This document shows positions 43,700-54,153 of a DNA stretch of 64,000 nt, piece by piece (within the stretch, counting starts at the first letter, position 1; the number at the start of each line of letters is the position of its first letter). The DNA lies in contig NZ_JACHKZ010000003.1 of the NCBI RefSeq assembly GCF_014207855.1, positions 62,001 to 126,000 of the forward strand. Reading direction: 5' to 3'. A program made the translations under genes and the position numbers. The stretch is from Comamonas odontotermitis. Its GTDB lineage: Bacteria > Pseudomonadota > Gammaproteobacteria > Burkholderiales > Burkholderiaceae_C. Below the pieces are notes generated by a model. That model saw only the letters and a program-made list of their open reading frames with translations. It was not told the DNA's origin and did no database searches.

Positions 43700-43705
43700 A
43701 TTATA
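43700..43705 (-). promoter_or_regulatory. -10 element of the ATCase promoter
   Basis: TATAAT on the minus strand, 33 bases upstream of the start codon; a TTCACC at 43725-43730 is the nearest -35 candidate (19-base spacing). The -10 overlaps the proximal dyad. Confidence 0.6.
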
Positions 43706-43748
43706 CGCTTTGCGTTTGTGTTTTGGTGAAAATATACGCTTTGCGTTT
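43702..43748. promoter_or_regulatory. Two identical dyad operators upstream of pyrB
   Basis: TATACGCTTTGCGTTT occurs twice (43702-43717 and 43733-43748), 31 bases apart, i.e. about three helical turns. Each copy contains the inverted repeat ACGC-TTT-GCGT. The proximal copy overlaps the -10, the distal one lies just upstream of the -35 region. Confidence 0.7.
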
Positions 43749-43841
43749 CATCTGTGCGCCAAAACCCGTAAAGCACAGCTGGGGCGGTGCGGGTGCTCGC
43801 CGCGCGGAAGGCCAAGGCCCGCACCAGTACCAGCCGGTTTT

Positions 43842-44675
43842 TCAGGCGCCGAATTCGTCACCCAGTTCCACGGCGCGCTTTTCGGCCGCTTTCATGGCGG
43901 CGATGAAATGAGCGCCCATGTGGCTGCCCCGCATGCTCTCCAGCGCCGCAAAGGTGGTGCCGCCCTTGCTGGTAACCCGCTCGCGCAGCACGGCAGGCGG
44001 CTCGCTCGACTGCGCGGCCAGCTGCGATGCGCCGGTGAAGGTACCGATCGCCAGCTGCAGTGCTTGCTCGGCGGGCAGGCCCATTTCCACACCGGCTTGC
44101 TGCATGGCTTCCAGAAAATAGAACACATAGGCGGGGCCGGAGCCAGAGAGTGCTGTTACGGCATCGAGCTGCGACTCCTGCTGCACCCAGATGAATTGCC
44201 CGGTGGTGCCGATGATCTGCTCGGCCAGCGCCTGCTGCGCGGGCGTCACGCCCTGGCGCGCGAACAACGCTGTCATGCCCTGGCCTACCAGCGCGGGGGT
44301 GTTGGGCATGGCGCGCACGATATGTTCGTTGGCGGCCCAGGTGGCGATGGAGCTGCTGCGGATGCCAGCGGCCACACTCAGATGCAGGGCGTGACCCGTG
44401 AACGCCGCGACCGAAGCGGCCGCATCCTTGAAGGTTTGCGGCTTGACTGCCCACACCACGACCTGCGCACTGGCCAGCGAGCCGTCGGCCGCAGGCAGGG
44501 CGTTGATGCCGAATTGCTGCAGCAGCACAGCGCGCTGAGGCTCATAAGGCTCCACCACCATGATGCGCGAGGCCAGTACACCCTGGCGGATCAGGCCGCC
44601 GATGATGGCGCTGGCCATATTGCCGCCGCCGATGAAGGCGATGGGGGGAAATTGGGAAAAGTCTGTGGTGCTCAT
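43842..44675 (-). CDS. proC: Pyrroline-5-carboxylate reductase
   Basis: Last step of proline synthesis: reduces pyrroline 5-carboxylate with NAD(P)H. The 277-residue product has the Rossmann start IAFIGGGNMASAIIGGL, the VVWAVKPQ segment, RAMPNTPALVGQGMTAL, and the C-terminal SGSGPAYVFYFLEAM and TSKGGTTFAAL motifs. The ATG at 44675 is preferred to one two codons upstream. It is transcribed toward pyrB with a 93-base gap to the distal operator, and could contribute read-through. Confidence 0.95.
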   Translation of the reverse strand: MSTTDFSQFPPIAFIGGGNMASAIIGGLIRQGVLASRIMVVEPYEPQRAVLLQQFGINALPAADGSLASAQVVVWAVKPQTFKDAAASVAAFTGHALHLSVAAGIRSSSIATWAANEHIVRAMPNTPALVGQGMTALFARQGVTPAQQALAEQIIGTTGQFIWVQQESQLDAVTALSGSGPAYVFYFLEAMQQAGVEMGLPAEQALQLAIGTFTGASQLAAQSSEPPAVLRERVTSKGGTTFAALESMRGSHMGAHFIAAMKAAEKRAVELGDEFGA

Positions 44676-45040
44676 GATCATGAGGAAAAAGAAGGTCGGC
44701 AGGAAGGATGGCTGCGCTGGGGAACGGGTCAGCGCGTTTCATCGTGAACTATAGCGGTGGCTGTGGCGCGGCCCAAATGCCTCTGGCAACTCCAAGCCGA
44801 CAAGCGGGTTTTTGCTATGCAATTTGATGGTTTTGCGCGTGCCTGCCATGCGCTGAAAGCCGACTTACCCGCCATGCGTCACCAAGGAGCGAATTCCCCG
44901 TGTTTTGCTTGACGTGTAACAAGCCCGCCATGGCAGGGATAGCCTCGGTAGCGATTGAAATAACAATTGAGCAGAATTTTTAGTAAATTATTGCAGTTTG
45001 ATGGCGCCAAGGTAGCCACCCCCTTTCCCGAGGAGAAGAG
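44676..45040. other. Intergenic region between proC and the binding-protein gene
   Basis: 365 bases between divergent genes. I see no gene. The stretch 44950-45000 is rich in A and T and probably holds the promoter of the downstream gene, but no convincing -35/-10 pair stands out. Confidence 0.4.
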
Positions 45041-46168
45041 ATGACGAGTTTGAACCGCAGGCATTTTTCGGTATTGGCGGGATCTGCCGCTTTGGCAAGC
45101 ATGGGTTTGCCCCGTGCACAGGCCGCAGATGCGCCGCTGGTGCTGGGCCAGTCGGCACCATTTACCGGGCCCGCTGCGCAACTGGGCATCCAGTTTCACC
45201 AGGGCGCCAAGCTGTATCTGGACCAGTACAACGCCCAAAGCGGCCAGCGTCCGGTGACGATTCGCCAGTTGGACGATGGCTACGACCCCGAACGCACGGC
45301 TGCCAACACGCGCCAGCTGATTCAGGAGCAGGTGTTTGCACTGTTCGGCTATATCGGCACCCCCACCAGCCTGGCTGCGCTGCCGCTGGCCGCTGCCGAG
45401 AGCATTCCTTTCATTGCCCCGTTCAGCGGCGCGATGTCGCTGCGCGAGCCGTTTCAGCGCAATGTGTTCCATGTGCGCGCTTCGTACAACGACGAGACCG
45501 CGCAGATCGTGCGCCACCTCACCACCATTGGCAACAACAAGATCGCCGTCTTCTACCAGAACGATGCCTATGGCAAGGCCGGGCTCGATGGCGTGACCCA
45601 GGCGCTGGCGCAGCACAAGCTCAAGCCGGTCGCCACCGGCGTTGTGGAGCGCAACTCGGTCGATGTGGACGTGGCCGTGCGCGCCATTGTGGCCGCGCAA
45701 CCGCATGCCGTGGTGCAGGTCAGCACCTACAAATCCTGCGCGGCCTTCATTCGTGCGGCGCGCAAGGCCGGTTTCAGCGGCACGTTCTACAACGTGTCAT
45801 TTGTGGGGGCAGAGGCATTGGCCAACGAGCTGGGCAAGGAAGGCGCGGGCGTCGTTGTCTCGCAGGTTGTGCCCTCGCCCACGAGCGGCTCGTCGGCGCT
45901 GGCGCGCGAGTATCAGGAGGCCATGCGCAAAGGCGGCGGGGCTGCAGGCACCTATGCCAGCATCGAAGGCTATCTGGCTGCCAAGGTGTTCGTGGAGGGG
46001 CTCAAGCGCGCCAGGGCGCCGACGCGCGACGGGCTGATCGCCGGCCTGGAGACGCTGGATCGCCAGTCCTTTGGCGGCTTTGATGTCACCTTCACACCAC
46101 GCAGCCACATGGGCTCGAAGTTTGTCGAGATGAGCATGTTGACGGCGGACAAGCGAATCATTGGATGA
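45041..46168 (+). CDS. Branched-chain-amino-acid-type ABC substrate-binding protein
   Basis: A 375-residue periplasmic binding protein of the Leu/Ile/Val (Peripla_BP_6) class. The N-terminus NRRHFSVLAGSAALASMG is a possible twin-arginine signal with cleavage after RAQA; the mature part has LGQSAPFTGPAAQLG, FGYIGTPTSLA, and VFYQNDAYGKAGLDG, all typical. The start follows GAGGAGAAGAG. No permease or ATPase is adjacent, so it is an orphan; the ligand may be an amino acid, amide or aromatic acid. Confidence 0.88.
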   Translation: MTSLNRRHFSVLAGSAALASMGLPRAQAADAPLVLGQSAPFTGPAAQLGIQFHQGAKLYLDQYNAQSGQRPVTIRQLDDGYDPERTAANTRQLIQEQVFALFGYIGTPTSLAALPLAAAESIPFIAPFSGAMSLREPFQRNVFHVRASYNDETAQIVRHLTTIGNNKIAVFYQNDAYGKAGLDGVTQALAQHKLKPVATGVVERNSVDVDVAVRAIVAAQPHAVVQVSTYKSCAAFIRAARKAGFSGTFYNVSFVGAEALANELGKEGAGVVVSQVVPSPTSGSSALAREYQEAMRKGGGAAGTYASIEGYLAAKVFVEGLKRARAPTRDGLIAGLETLDRQSFGGFDVTFTPRSHMGSKFVEMSMLTADKRIIG

Positions 46169-46222
46169 TCGGTCCGTGGCGTGCTGCTGTTCCCGTGCTT
46201 GCTTGACCGCTCTCAAGGTTTT

Positions 46223-47452
46223 TCAACGCGGGCAGGTCGGGGTTTCGGCCAGCGCGATGAACTGCGTCACCTCGGCAGGGTTGAAGTTGTTGTCGCTCAC
46301 CAGAAGCAATACGCGCTGGCCGTTGGCCAAGCGCGGGCCCCAGGTCATGCCTTCGATGTTGTCCACCGTTTGAAGGCCTGCCTGGGCCAGGTCCAGCAAC
46401 AGGGTCTTGGAGGCAGGTTCAAACTGGCCGGGCACCAGTGCGTCCATGGCCAGGGTATTGGTCGCATCGGTGGCAATGCGGTAGAGGCGTGCTGAAAACC
46501 CCGTGCCCAGCACATAGGAGCGCTCCAGCACCAGCAGGTGCCCAGGCCCATCCGCCAGGATTTCGCTGACGCCGTTCACCGCCACCAGGGGTAGCGTGAG
46601 GTTGTCCACGGGGAGGGCGTCAGGCACGTAGGCGATCTGGCGCTGCGGCTGGCGCGTGGCAATGTCGTACTGGGTGATACGCAAGGGGCCGCCCGGCACA
46701 CCGCGTGCTGGCAGCGGTCCGTCCTGCTTCAAGGCGCCTTCCATGGCCAGCCACAGCGTTTTCTGATCATCGCTGATGGCCATGCCCTCCAGCGTCATGT
46801 TGTTGCGCGGGCCGATGCTGCCGCTGTTGCGGGCGGGCAGTTGCAATTGTGGCGGCAGCGGCCAGGCCTGCTGCCAGCGGCCATCGAGCGTGGCTTCATT
46901 CAACTCTGGCCCGAAGCCACGTGCAAAATCGCCCTCGCTGCTCCACACGATGCGCTGGCTGCCGGGCAGCACGCGCAGCGCTTCCGGATCGGGCACGGCA
47001 ACGCCTGCACGTGCGGCACGCTTGGGGGCGTAGGGCTGGTCGTCGGGGGCGCCCAGGTGGCGTGCGTCATCCAGTTGCACGCTGTGCAGGCCACTGGCGT
47101 CATAGTGAATGCGAGCGGTGTAGAAGCGTGCGCTGTCATGCGCTGCGCGGTCATCGCTGACGAGGTAGTAGCGGTCATCGGTGGCGTTGTAGTCGATGGA
47201 CGAGAGGCCGCCCACGGGCACGCTGGCAAACTGCACATCGGGGCCCCAGCGCGTCTCGCCCAGCAGGTGAAAGCTGGCTTGGTCCGTACATGGTGGTACA
47301 GGCGGCGATGAGGGCGAAACTTGTGCGTCTGCACCAAACCCGATGCCTGGTTGGAGGACTGCGGGATGGCCGCAACCGGCCAGAACGCCTGCTACCACGG
47401 CAATGGCAAGCCAGGAGCGTTTTGTAATAAAAATGTGATGGTTGTGCCGCAT
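46223..47452 (-). CDS. Lipoprotein with phytase-esterase-like beta-propeller domain
   Basis: A 409-residue lipoprotein with lipobox VLAGCG and a domain matching the esterase-like activity of phytase family: GGLSSIDYNATDDRYYLVSDDR, VPDPEALRV, NNMTLEGMAISDD and VDNIEGMTWG. Such domains are beta-propellers; some act on phosphate esters. The ATG at 47452 gives a normal lipoprotein signal; a frame back to 47758 runs through the promoter region of the aquaporin gene. It is divergent from aqpZ. Function unproven. Confidence 0.82.
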   Translation of the reverse strand: MRHNHHIFITKRSWLAIAVVAGVLAGCGHPAVLQPGIGFGADAQVSPSSPPVPPCTDQASFHLLGETRWGPDVQFASVPVGGLSSIDYNATDDRYYLVSDDRAAHDSARFYTARIHYDASGLHSVQLDDARHLGAPDDQPYAPKRAARAGVAVPDPEALRVLPGSQRIVWSSEGDFARGFGPELNEATLDGRWQQAWPLPPQLQLPARNSGSIGPRNNMTLEGMAISDDQKTLWLAMEGALKQDGPLPARGVPGGPLRITQYDIATRQPQRQIAYVPDALPVDNLTLPLVAVNGVSEILADGPGHLLVLERSYVLGTGFSARLYRIATDATNTLAMDALVPGQFEPASKTLLLDLAQAGLQTVDNIEGMTWGPRLANGQRVLLLVSDNNFNPAEVTQFIALAETPTCPR

Positions 47453-47612
47453 ATGTTGTTGGCGTATAAATTCCTGCAGATGCCGCAGTGCTGTCCGGCA
47501 ATTGTTCACATTTTCCCGGTGTTGCGGGGGCATCGGGGTTCCTATCATCGCGCCTGGAAGCGAACAGCCAGGGTGATGGCTGCGCCCGTACGTAAACAAG
47601 AGGAGTGATGCA

Positions 47613-48314
47613 ATGGCAACCCAAGCACAAAAATGGTCGGCGGAATTTTTAGGAACCTTTTGGTTGACTTTCGGAGGCTGCGGCAGCGCCGTGCTGGCCG
47701 CCGCGTTTCCACAGGTCGGTATTGGCCTGCTGGGCGTGTCGCTGGCCTTCGGTCTCACGGTGTTGACCGGCGCCTATGCCTTCGGCCCGGTCTCGGGCGG
47801 GCACTTCAACCCGGCAGTGTCCGTGGGCCTGACGGTGGCGGGCCGCTTCAAGGCGTCTGAGCTGCCAGGCTACATCATTGCCCAGGTGCTGGGCGCGATT
47901 GCCGCAGCCGCTGTGCTGTACCTGATTGCTTCCGGCAAGGCCGGTGCCACGGTCACCGATCTGGCGACCAATGGTTTTGGCGAGCATTCGCCGGGCAAGT
48001 TCTCCATGGTGGCTGCGCTGGTGACGGAGGTGGTGCTGACGGCCGTCTTCCTGCTGGTCATTCTGGGCTCTACCGCCAAGAAGGCCGCTGCCGGCTTTGC
48101 AGGCATGAGCATCGGCCTGTGCCTGACGCTGATCCACCTGATCTCGATCCCCGTGACCAACACCTCGGTCAACCCCGCACGCAGCACCGGCCCTGCGCTG
48201 TTCGGTCCATCGATCGCCCTGGAGCAGCTGTGGCTCTTCTGGCTGGCACCGATCGTTGGCGCGGTCATTGGCGCGCTGATCCACAAGGCGCTGCTGGCAG
48301 GCCAGGACGACTGA
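47613..48314 (+). CDS. aqpZ: Aquaporin Z-type water channel
   Basis: A 233-residue inner-membrane channel with six membrane segments and the two NPA loops, GGHFNPAVS and SVNPARS. The selectivity residues fit AqpZ rather than GlpF: Phe in [10 protein letters not shown], His in LIHLISIP, Thr before SVNPAR, and the Arg of NPAR. Water is therefore the expected substrate. It lies next to the glycerol genes, convergent with glpK, but that need not mean glycerol transport. It has a strong Shine-Dalgarno (AGAGGAG). Confidence 0.9.
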   Translation: MATQAQKWSAEFLGTFWLTFGGCGSAVLAAAFPQVGIGLLGVSLAFGLTVLTGAYAFGPVSGGHFNPAVSVGLTVAGRFKASELPGYIIAQVLGAIAAAAVLYLIASGKAGATVTDLATNGFGEHSPGKFSMVAALVTEVVLTAVFLLVILGSTAKKAAAGFAGMSIGLCLTLIHLISIPVTNTSVNPARSTGPALFGPSIALEQLWLFWLAPIVGAVIGALIHKALLAGQDD

Positions 48315-48334
48315 GCAGGCCAACGGCTCAAAGC

Positions 48335-48363
48335 AAAAGGGATGCGGATGCATCCCTTTTTTT
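48335..48363. terminator. Terminator between aqpZ and glpK
   Basis: AAAAGGGATGC (48335-48345) pairs with GCATCCCTTTT (48350-48360), followed by TTT; the A run allows use by the convergent glpK transcript as well. Confidence 0.92.
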
Positions 48364-48433
48364 ATGGAGTGATTTTGTTTGCCGGTGTGCGCTTCTGAAG
48401 CACCAGCAGCTATCAAATTGATAGTTGTGGGGT

Positions 48434-49927
48434 TTATTGCGCCGTAGTCTGGCGCACGGCCTGTTCCCAGCGTGCCATCAGGGCGTCGGCGCGGGCCTTG
48501 TCCTGGGTGGGGACGAAGCGGCGCTCGGCCTTCCACAGCGCCGACAGCTCATCGGTGCCCTGGTACACGCCAGTGGCCAGGCCTGCCAGATAGGCTGCAC
48601 CCAGCGCGGTGGTTTCCACGCAGGCAGGGCGCACCACGGGAATGCCCAACAAGTCGGCCTGGAACTGCATCAGCAGGTTGTTGACGCAGGCGCCGCCGTC
48701 CACGCGCAGCTCGGTCACGGGCTGGCCGCCATTGGCGACGGCGTCGCGGCTCATGGCCTGCAGCAAGGCGGCGCTCTGGTAGGCGATGGATTCCAGTGCG
48801 GCGCGGGCGATGTGGGCCAAGGTGGTGCCACGGGTGAGGCCGGTGATGGTGCCGCGTGCATCGGCGTTCCAGTACGGTGCACCCAGGCCGGTGAAGGCAG
48901 GCACCATCATGACGCCGCCGCTGTCAGGCACGCTTTCGGCAAGTTGCTGCACCTGGCCGCTGTGTTCGATGGCGCGCAGGCCGTCACGCAGCCATTGCAC
49001 GACGGCGCCGCCAACGAAGACGCTGCCTTCGAGTGCGAACTGGGGCGCAGCAGATACCTGCGCGGCGCTGGTGGTCAGCAGGCCATTGCGCGAGGTCTGG
49101 AAGGCGCTGCCGGTGTGCATGAGCATGAAGCAGCCGGTGCCATAGGTGTTCTTGGCCATGCCGGCAGAAAAGCACGCCTGGCCGAAGAGGGCGCTTTGCT
49201 GGTCGCCCGCCATGCCGCCGATGTGGATGGGCGCGCCCAGAAAATCGTCCTTGGTATCGCCAAAGTGGCTGGCCGAGGGTTGCACCTCCGGCATCAGCGA
49301 GCGCGGAATGCGCAGGAGTGCCAGCAGCTCGTCGTCCCACTGGTTGGTGTGCACATTGAAGAGCATGGTGCGGCTGGCGTTGCTCACGTCGGTCACGTGG
49401 CGGCGGCCACCGGTCAGCTGCCAGACGAGCCAGGTATCCACGGTGCCAAAGGCGAGCTCGCCCCGCTCGGCGGCGGCTCGCGCGCCGGGTACATGGTCGA
49501 GCAGCCACTGCAGCTTGGTAGCGGAAAAGTAGGCGTCGACGAGCAGGCCGGTCTTCTGCTGGATCAGGCCGGCGTGGCCATCTTCGCGCAGCTGGGCGCA
49601 CACGGGCTCTGCCCGCCGGTCCTGCCAGACCAGGGCATTGTGGATGGGCTGGCCGGTCTTGCGGTTCCACACCACGGTGGTTTCGCGCTGGTTGGTGATG
49701 CCAAGCGCCGTGATCTGGCTGGCACTGATGCCGCTTTTCTTGAGGGCCTCTCGCGCGGTGGCGAGCTGCGTGCCCCAGATCTGCAGCGGGTCGTGTTCCA
49801 CATGGCCGGGGCTGGGGTAGATCTGCGGCAGCTCCTGCTGGGCCAGCGCGACGATGTTGCCACGCGCGTCAAACACGATGGAGCGGGAGCTGGAGGTGCC
49901 CTGGTCAAGGGCAAGCAAGTAGGTCAT
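48434..49927 (-). CDS. glpK: Glycerol kinase
   Basis: Phosphorylates glycerol to glycerol 3-phosphate. The 497-residue FGGY kinase has [26 protein letters not shown], the glycerol-binding Asp in [14 protein letters not shown], and [13 protein letters not shown] with [12 protein letters not shown]. The ATG at 49927 matches the usual N-terminus ([12 protein letters not shown]); one six codons upstream is possible. It follows glpR on the minus strand by 110 bases and probably shares its transcript. Confidence 0.96.
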   Translation of the reverse strand: MTYLLALDQGTSSSRSIVFDARGNIVALAQQELPQIYPSPGHVEHDPLQIWGTQLATAREALKKSGISASQITALGITNQRETTVVWNRKTGQPIHNALVWQDRRAEPVCAQLREDGHAGLIQQKTGLLVDAYFSATKLQWLLDHVPGARAAAERGELAFGTVDTWLVWQLTGGRRHVTDVSNASRTMLFNVHTNQWDDELLALLRIPRSLMPEVQPSASHFGDTKDDFLGAPIHIGGMAGDQQSALFGQACFSAGMAKNTYGTGCFMLMHTGSAFQTSRNGLLTTSAAQVSAAPQFALEGSVFVGGAVVQWLRDGLRAIEHSGQVQQLAESVPDSGGVMMVPAFTGLGAPYWNADARGTITGLTRGTTLAHIARAALESIAYQSAALLQAMSRDAVANGGQPVTELRVDGGACVNNLLMQFQADLLGIPVVRPACVETTALGAAYLAGLATGVYQGTDELSALWKAERRFVPTQDKARADALMARWEQAVRQTTAQ

Positions 49928-50037
49928 AGGTTTTCCGTGATTCATTGCGTGCTACGCACGTCTTTGGCGCTGGAGCGGCCCGGCCAAAGCAGCCAGGCAA
50001 GGGGCGTTCCGCAGCGGCTCAGGGGGGTGTTCATGTT

Positions 50038-50799
50038 TCACGCCACGGTGCAGCGCACGTTGGCGTCCTGCAGCAGGCGTGGAAAGGGCTCGGGCGGCTG
50101 CGCATCGGTGAAGAGGCGGTCAATGCGCGAGAGCGGCCCCACCTCCACCATGGCCGGGCGGCCGAATTTGCTCTGGTCGGCGGCCATCCACACTTCGCGG
50201 GCCTGCTCCATGATGGTTTGCGCCACTTTCACTTCTCTGAAATCAAAGTCGCGCAGACTGCCGTCTGATTCGATGCCCGAGATGCCGATCAGCGCAATAT
50301 CGACGCGGAACTGGCGAATGAAATCCACCGCCGCCTCGCCGATGATGCCGCGATCTCGCCCGCGCACCACGCCGCCGGCGACGATCACTTCGCAATCGGC
50401 ATTGCTGCTGAGCGTGGCGGCCACGTTGAGGTTGTTGGTGATGACGCGCAGGCCACGGTGCTGCATCAGGGCGCGGGCAATGGCCTCGGTGGTGGTGCCG
50501 ATGTTCAGGATGAGCGAGCAGTTGTTGGGCACCTGGGCAGCGACGGCCTTGGCGATGCGCGATTTGCCATCGGCATTGAGCGATTCGCGCTGCGTGTGGG
50601 CGAGGTTCTCGGTGGTGGAGCTGGGCACGCGCACGCCCCCGTGAAAGCGCACCAGCAGCCCCGTGTCTGCGAGTTTCTGGATGTCGCGCCGCACGGTTTG
50701 CAGGGTGACGCCCAGGATGTCTGCCAACTGCTCGACCGTGGCAGATTGGCGGCGGCGCACCTCGTCTATCAATTGGAGTTGTCGTGGATTGGTGTTCAC
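50038..50799 (-). CDS. glpR: DeoR-family repressor of glycerol genes
   Basis: A 253-residue regulator with an N-terminal DeoR helix-turn-helix (VEQLADILGVTLQTVRRDIQKL) and a C-terminal sugar-phosphate-binding domain (LNIGTTTEAIARAL, GGVVRGRDRGIIG, ADQSKFGR). Glycerol 3-phosphate is the expected inducer. The gene starts 226 bases from divergent glpS; ACGAA-type half-sites lie in that region and again before glpD, which fits control of the whole locus. Confidence 0.92.
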   Translation of the reverse strand: MNTNPRQLQLIDEVRRRQSATVEQLADILGVTLQTVRRDIQKLADTGLLVRFHGGVRVPSSTTENLAHTQRESLNADGKSRIAKAVAAQVPNNCSLILNIGTTTEAIARALMQHRGLRVITNNLNVAATLSSNADCEVIVAGGVVRGRDRGIIGEAAVDFIRQFRVDIALIGISGIESDGSLRDFDFREVKVAQTIMEQAREVWMAADQSKFGRPAMVEVGPLSRIDRLFTDAQPPEPFPRLLQDANVRCTVA

Positions 50800-50890
50800 A
50801 GCGCAGGAGGTGTAGGTAGGGGCAGTGGGGAGGGCGCGGGCGCAGCAGTGGGCGTCTGCGGCAGTTTGCTCCCAAACACTGTAGATCGAA

Positions 50891-50957
50891 TTAAAACGAA
50901 CCCTTACTAGGGTAACTTTCTATTGGAGGCGCGTTCAAAAGAACAAAAATGAACGAA
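50891..50957. promoter_or_regulatory. Candidate GlpR operators in the glpR-glpS divergent region
   Basis: TTAAAACGAA at 50891-50900, GTTC-AAAA-GAAC at 50933-50944 and AATGAACGAA at 50948-50957. They share the AAAACGAA or GAACGAA half-site with sequences before glpD. The E. coli GlpR consensus also contains TTCG/CGAA half-sites. Confidence 0.45.
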
Positions 50958-51025
50958 TTCGAAAGCGCAAGGCTTTCATTTTCACAGATTTGCAGGCTTG
51001 CTCTTACATTCGGAGCAGAGAGGCG

Positions 51026-52177
51026 ATGATGCAGCTGGTGTTGGAGAATGTGGTCCAACGGGTCGGAGGGCAGACATGGCTCTATCCGCTGGATTTATCG
51101 CTGCAAAGCAATGCTGTGACGGTGCTTCTGGGCGCAACGCAGGCGGGTAAAACCAGCTTGATGCGCATCATGGCGGGCTTGGACAAACCGGCCAGCGGCC
51201 GCGTGCTGGTGGATGGCCAGGATGTGACCGGCGTGTCGGTGCGCCAGCGCGATGTGGCCATGGTGTACCAGCAGTTCATCAACTATCCCTCGATGACCGT
51301 GGCGCAGAACATTGCGTCTCCCCTGCGGCTGCGCGGCGACTCTGAAATTGATAGCAAGGTACGTAGCCTGGCTGAGCGCCTGCACATCGATATGTTTCTG
51401 GATCGCCTGCCTGCCGAGCTCTCGGGCGGCCAGCAGCAGCGTGTGGCCCTGGCGCGCGCCCTGGCCAAGGATGCGCCACTGATGCTGCTGGATGAGCCAC
51501 TCGTCAACCTCGACTACAAGCTGCGCGAAGGCTTGCGCGATGAACTGAGCCAGCTCTTTGAGGCGGGCCGCTCCACTGTGGTCTATGCCACCACCGAGCC
51601 GGGCGAGGCCTTGCTCTTGGGCGGCTACACCGCGGTTCTGGATGCGGGCGAGCTGCTGCAGTACGGGCCGACGGCCCAGGTCTTCCACGCTCCGCGCTCG
51701 CTGCGTGTGGCGCGGGCTTTCAGCGATCCGCCGATGAACCTGGTAACGGCGCAGGTGCAGGCTGGCGGCGCGCAACTGGCCTTGCAGCAAGGCGCTACGC
51801 TGCCGCTGGCGCAGCCACTGCCCGCCACTGCCGCAGCCGGTGAAGTGGTGGTGGGCGCGCGAGCGAGCGCGCTGCGGCTGCAGGAGCGCCCGGGCGACAT
51901 CCATCTGCATGGTCAGGTGTATCTGGTGGAGATTTCCGGCTCGGACACCTTTGTGCATGTGCAACTGCCCTGGGGCGGATGGGTGGCGCAGCTGACGGGT
52001 GTGCACAAATTGGCAGCCAATGAGCAGGTCAGTCTTTATCTGGCGCCCGCAGACTGCTATGTTTTTGAGACTGAGCGCGCAGGCAATCAGGGCGGCGCCC
52101 TGCTGCAGTTGCCGCAACAGCAGCATCAGCCACAGCGGTCGTCGTCACAGTGGCCCGGTGCGGCGCAAGAGGTGTAA
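51026..52177 (+). CDS. glpS: Glycerol ABC transporter ATP-binding protein GlpS
   Basis: A 383-residue ATPase of the carbohydrate (MalK-like) class, with an N-terminal nucleotide-binding domain and a C-terminal beta-rich regulatory domain. Walker A is GATQAGKTS, the signature [11 protein letters not shown] is canonical, Walker B is [12 protein letters not shown], but the switch His is replaced: the segment reads [11 protein letters not shown]. The gene order after it (GlpT ATPase, two permeases, small DUF2160 protein, large binding protein, GlpD) is that of the glpSTPQUV glycerol importer described in Rhizobium leguminosarum. Start ATG 51026 or 51029, behind GGAGCAGAGAGG. Confidence 0.9.
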   Translation: MMQLVLENVVQRVGGQTWLYPLDLSLQSNAVTVLLGATQAGKTSLMRIMAGLDKPASGRVLVDGQDVTGVSVRQRDVAMVYQQFINYPSMTVAQNIASPLRLRGDSEIDSKVRSLAERLHIDMFLDRLPAELSGGQQQRVALARALAKDAPLMLLDEPLVNLDYKLREGLRDELSQLFEAGRSTVVYATTEPGEALLLGGYTAVLDAGELLQYGPTAQVFHAPRSLRVARAFSDPPMNLVTAQVQAGGAQLALQQGATLPLAQPLPATAAAGEVVVGARASALRLQERPGDIHLHGQVYLVEISGSDTFVHVQLPWGGWVAQLTGVHKLAANEQVSLYLAPADCYVFETERAGNQGGALLQLPQQQHQPQRSSSQWPGAAQEV

Positions 52178-52180
52178 GCC

Positions 52181-53262
52181 ATGGCTCGTATTTCCCTGGA
52201 TCTGGCGCACGCCTATCGCCCTCAACCGCAGCAGGACAGCGATTACGCCCTGCTGCCGCTGCAGATGGAGTTTGCCGATGGCGGTGCCTATGCGCTGCTG
52301 GGCCCATCGGGCTGCGGCAAGACGACCTTACTCAACATCATGTCGGGCCTGTTGACGCCTTCGCATGGCAAGGTGCTTTTTGACGGGCGCGATGTGACGC
52401 AGGAGACCCCGCAGCAGCGCAATATTGCGCAGGTGTTCCAGTTTCCCGTGATCTACGACACCATGACGGTGGAGCAGAACCTGGCCTTTCCGCTGCGCAA
52501 CCGCAAGGTGCCGGAGGCTGAGATTCGCAAGCGCGTGGGTGCGATCGCCGAGATGCTGGAGATGAGCGGTCAGCTGAACCAGCGGGCGGCAGGCCTGTCG
52601 GCCGATGCCAAGCAGAAGATATCGCTGGGCCGGGGCCTGGTACGGCCCGATGTTGCGGCGGTGCTGTTTGATGAGCCGCTGACGGTGATCGATCCGCACC
52701 TGAAGTGGCAGTTGCGCCGCAAGCTCAAGCAGATTCACCAGGAGTTCAAGCTCACACTGATCTACGTGACCCATGACCAGGTGGAGGCGCTGACCTTTGC
52801 CGAGCAGGTGGTGGTGATGTCGCGTGGCCGGGTGATGCAGGTCGGCGCACCCGAGGCCCTGTTTGAGCGCCCGAGCCACACCTTTGTCGGGCACTTCATC
52901 GGCTCGCCGGGCATGAATTTCCTGCCCCTGCAGTGTGTTGAGGGCGGCATGTGGGTGGCGGGCCAGCGCATGGCGATGCCCGCAGGGCTGGAGGGCGCAG
53001 CCGCTGCGCAGGCGGCGCTGCATCTGGGCATCCGGCCCGAATACATGCGCCTGGCGCCCGCCGGTTCTGCCGGTGCCGTGCCCGCGCAGGTGCTGCGTGT
53101 GCAGGATGTGGGCACCCATATGCTCTTGACTGCCACGGTGGACGGCCAGGCCCTGAAAGCCCGCTTCATGGCCGATACAGCGCTGCCCGCGCCTGGCGCC
53201 ACGGTCTGGCTGGAGGTGGTGAACCCGCACACCTGCTACTACCGCAATGAGGAGCTGATGGC

Positions 53263-53266
<4 letters not shown>
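52181..53266 (+). CDS. glpT: Glycerol ABC transporter ATP-binding protein GlpT
   Basis: A 361-residue partner ATPase. Walker A (GPSGCGKTT), Walker B (VLFDEPLTVID) and the switch His (YVTHDQ) are intact, but the signature motif is degenerate: where LSGGQ is expected the sequence is LSADAKQKI. Together with GlpS, which has a good signature but no switch His, this predicts a heterodimer with one complete and one incomplete ATP site. It starts 3 bases after glpS and overlaps glpP by four bases. This GlpT is not the glycerol-3-phosphate antiporter of the same name. Confidence 0.9.

Positions 53267-54149
<883 letters not shown>

Positions 54150-54153
<4 letters not shown>

Noticed and set aside
48425-50644. 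739-codon open frame on the plus strand opposite glpK and glpR
   Set aside because: It is the antisense shadow of two well-supported genes in GC-rich DNA, has low-complexity composition (many His, Gln, Gly), no family motif and no ribosome-binding site.
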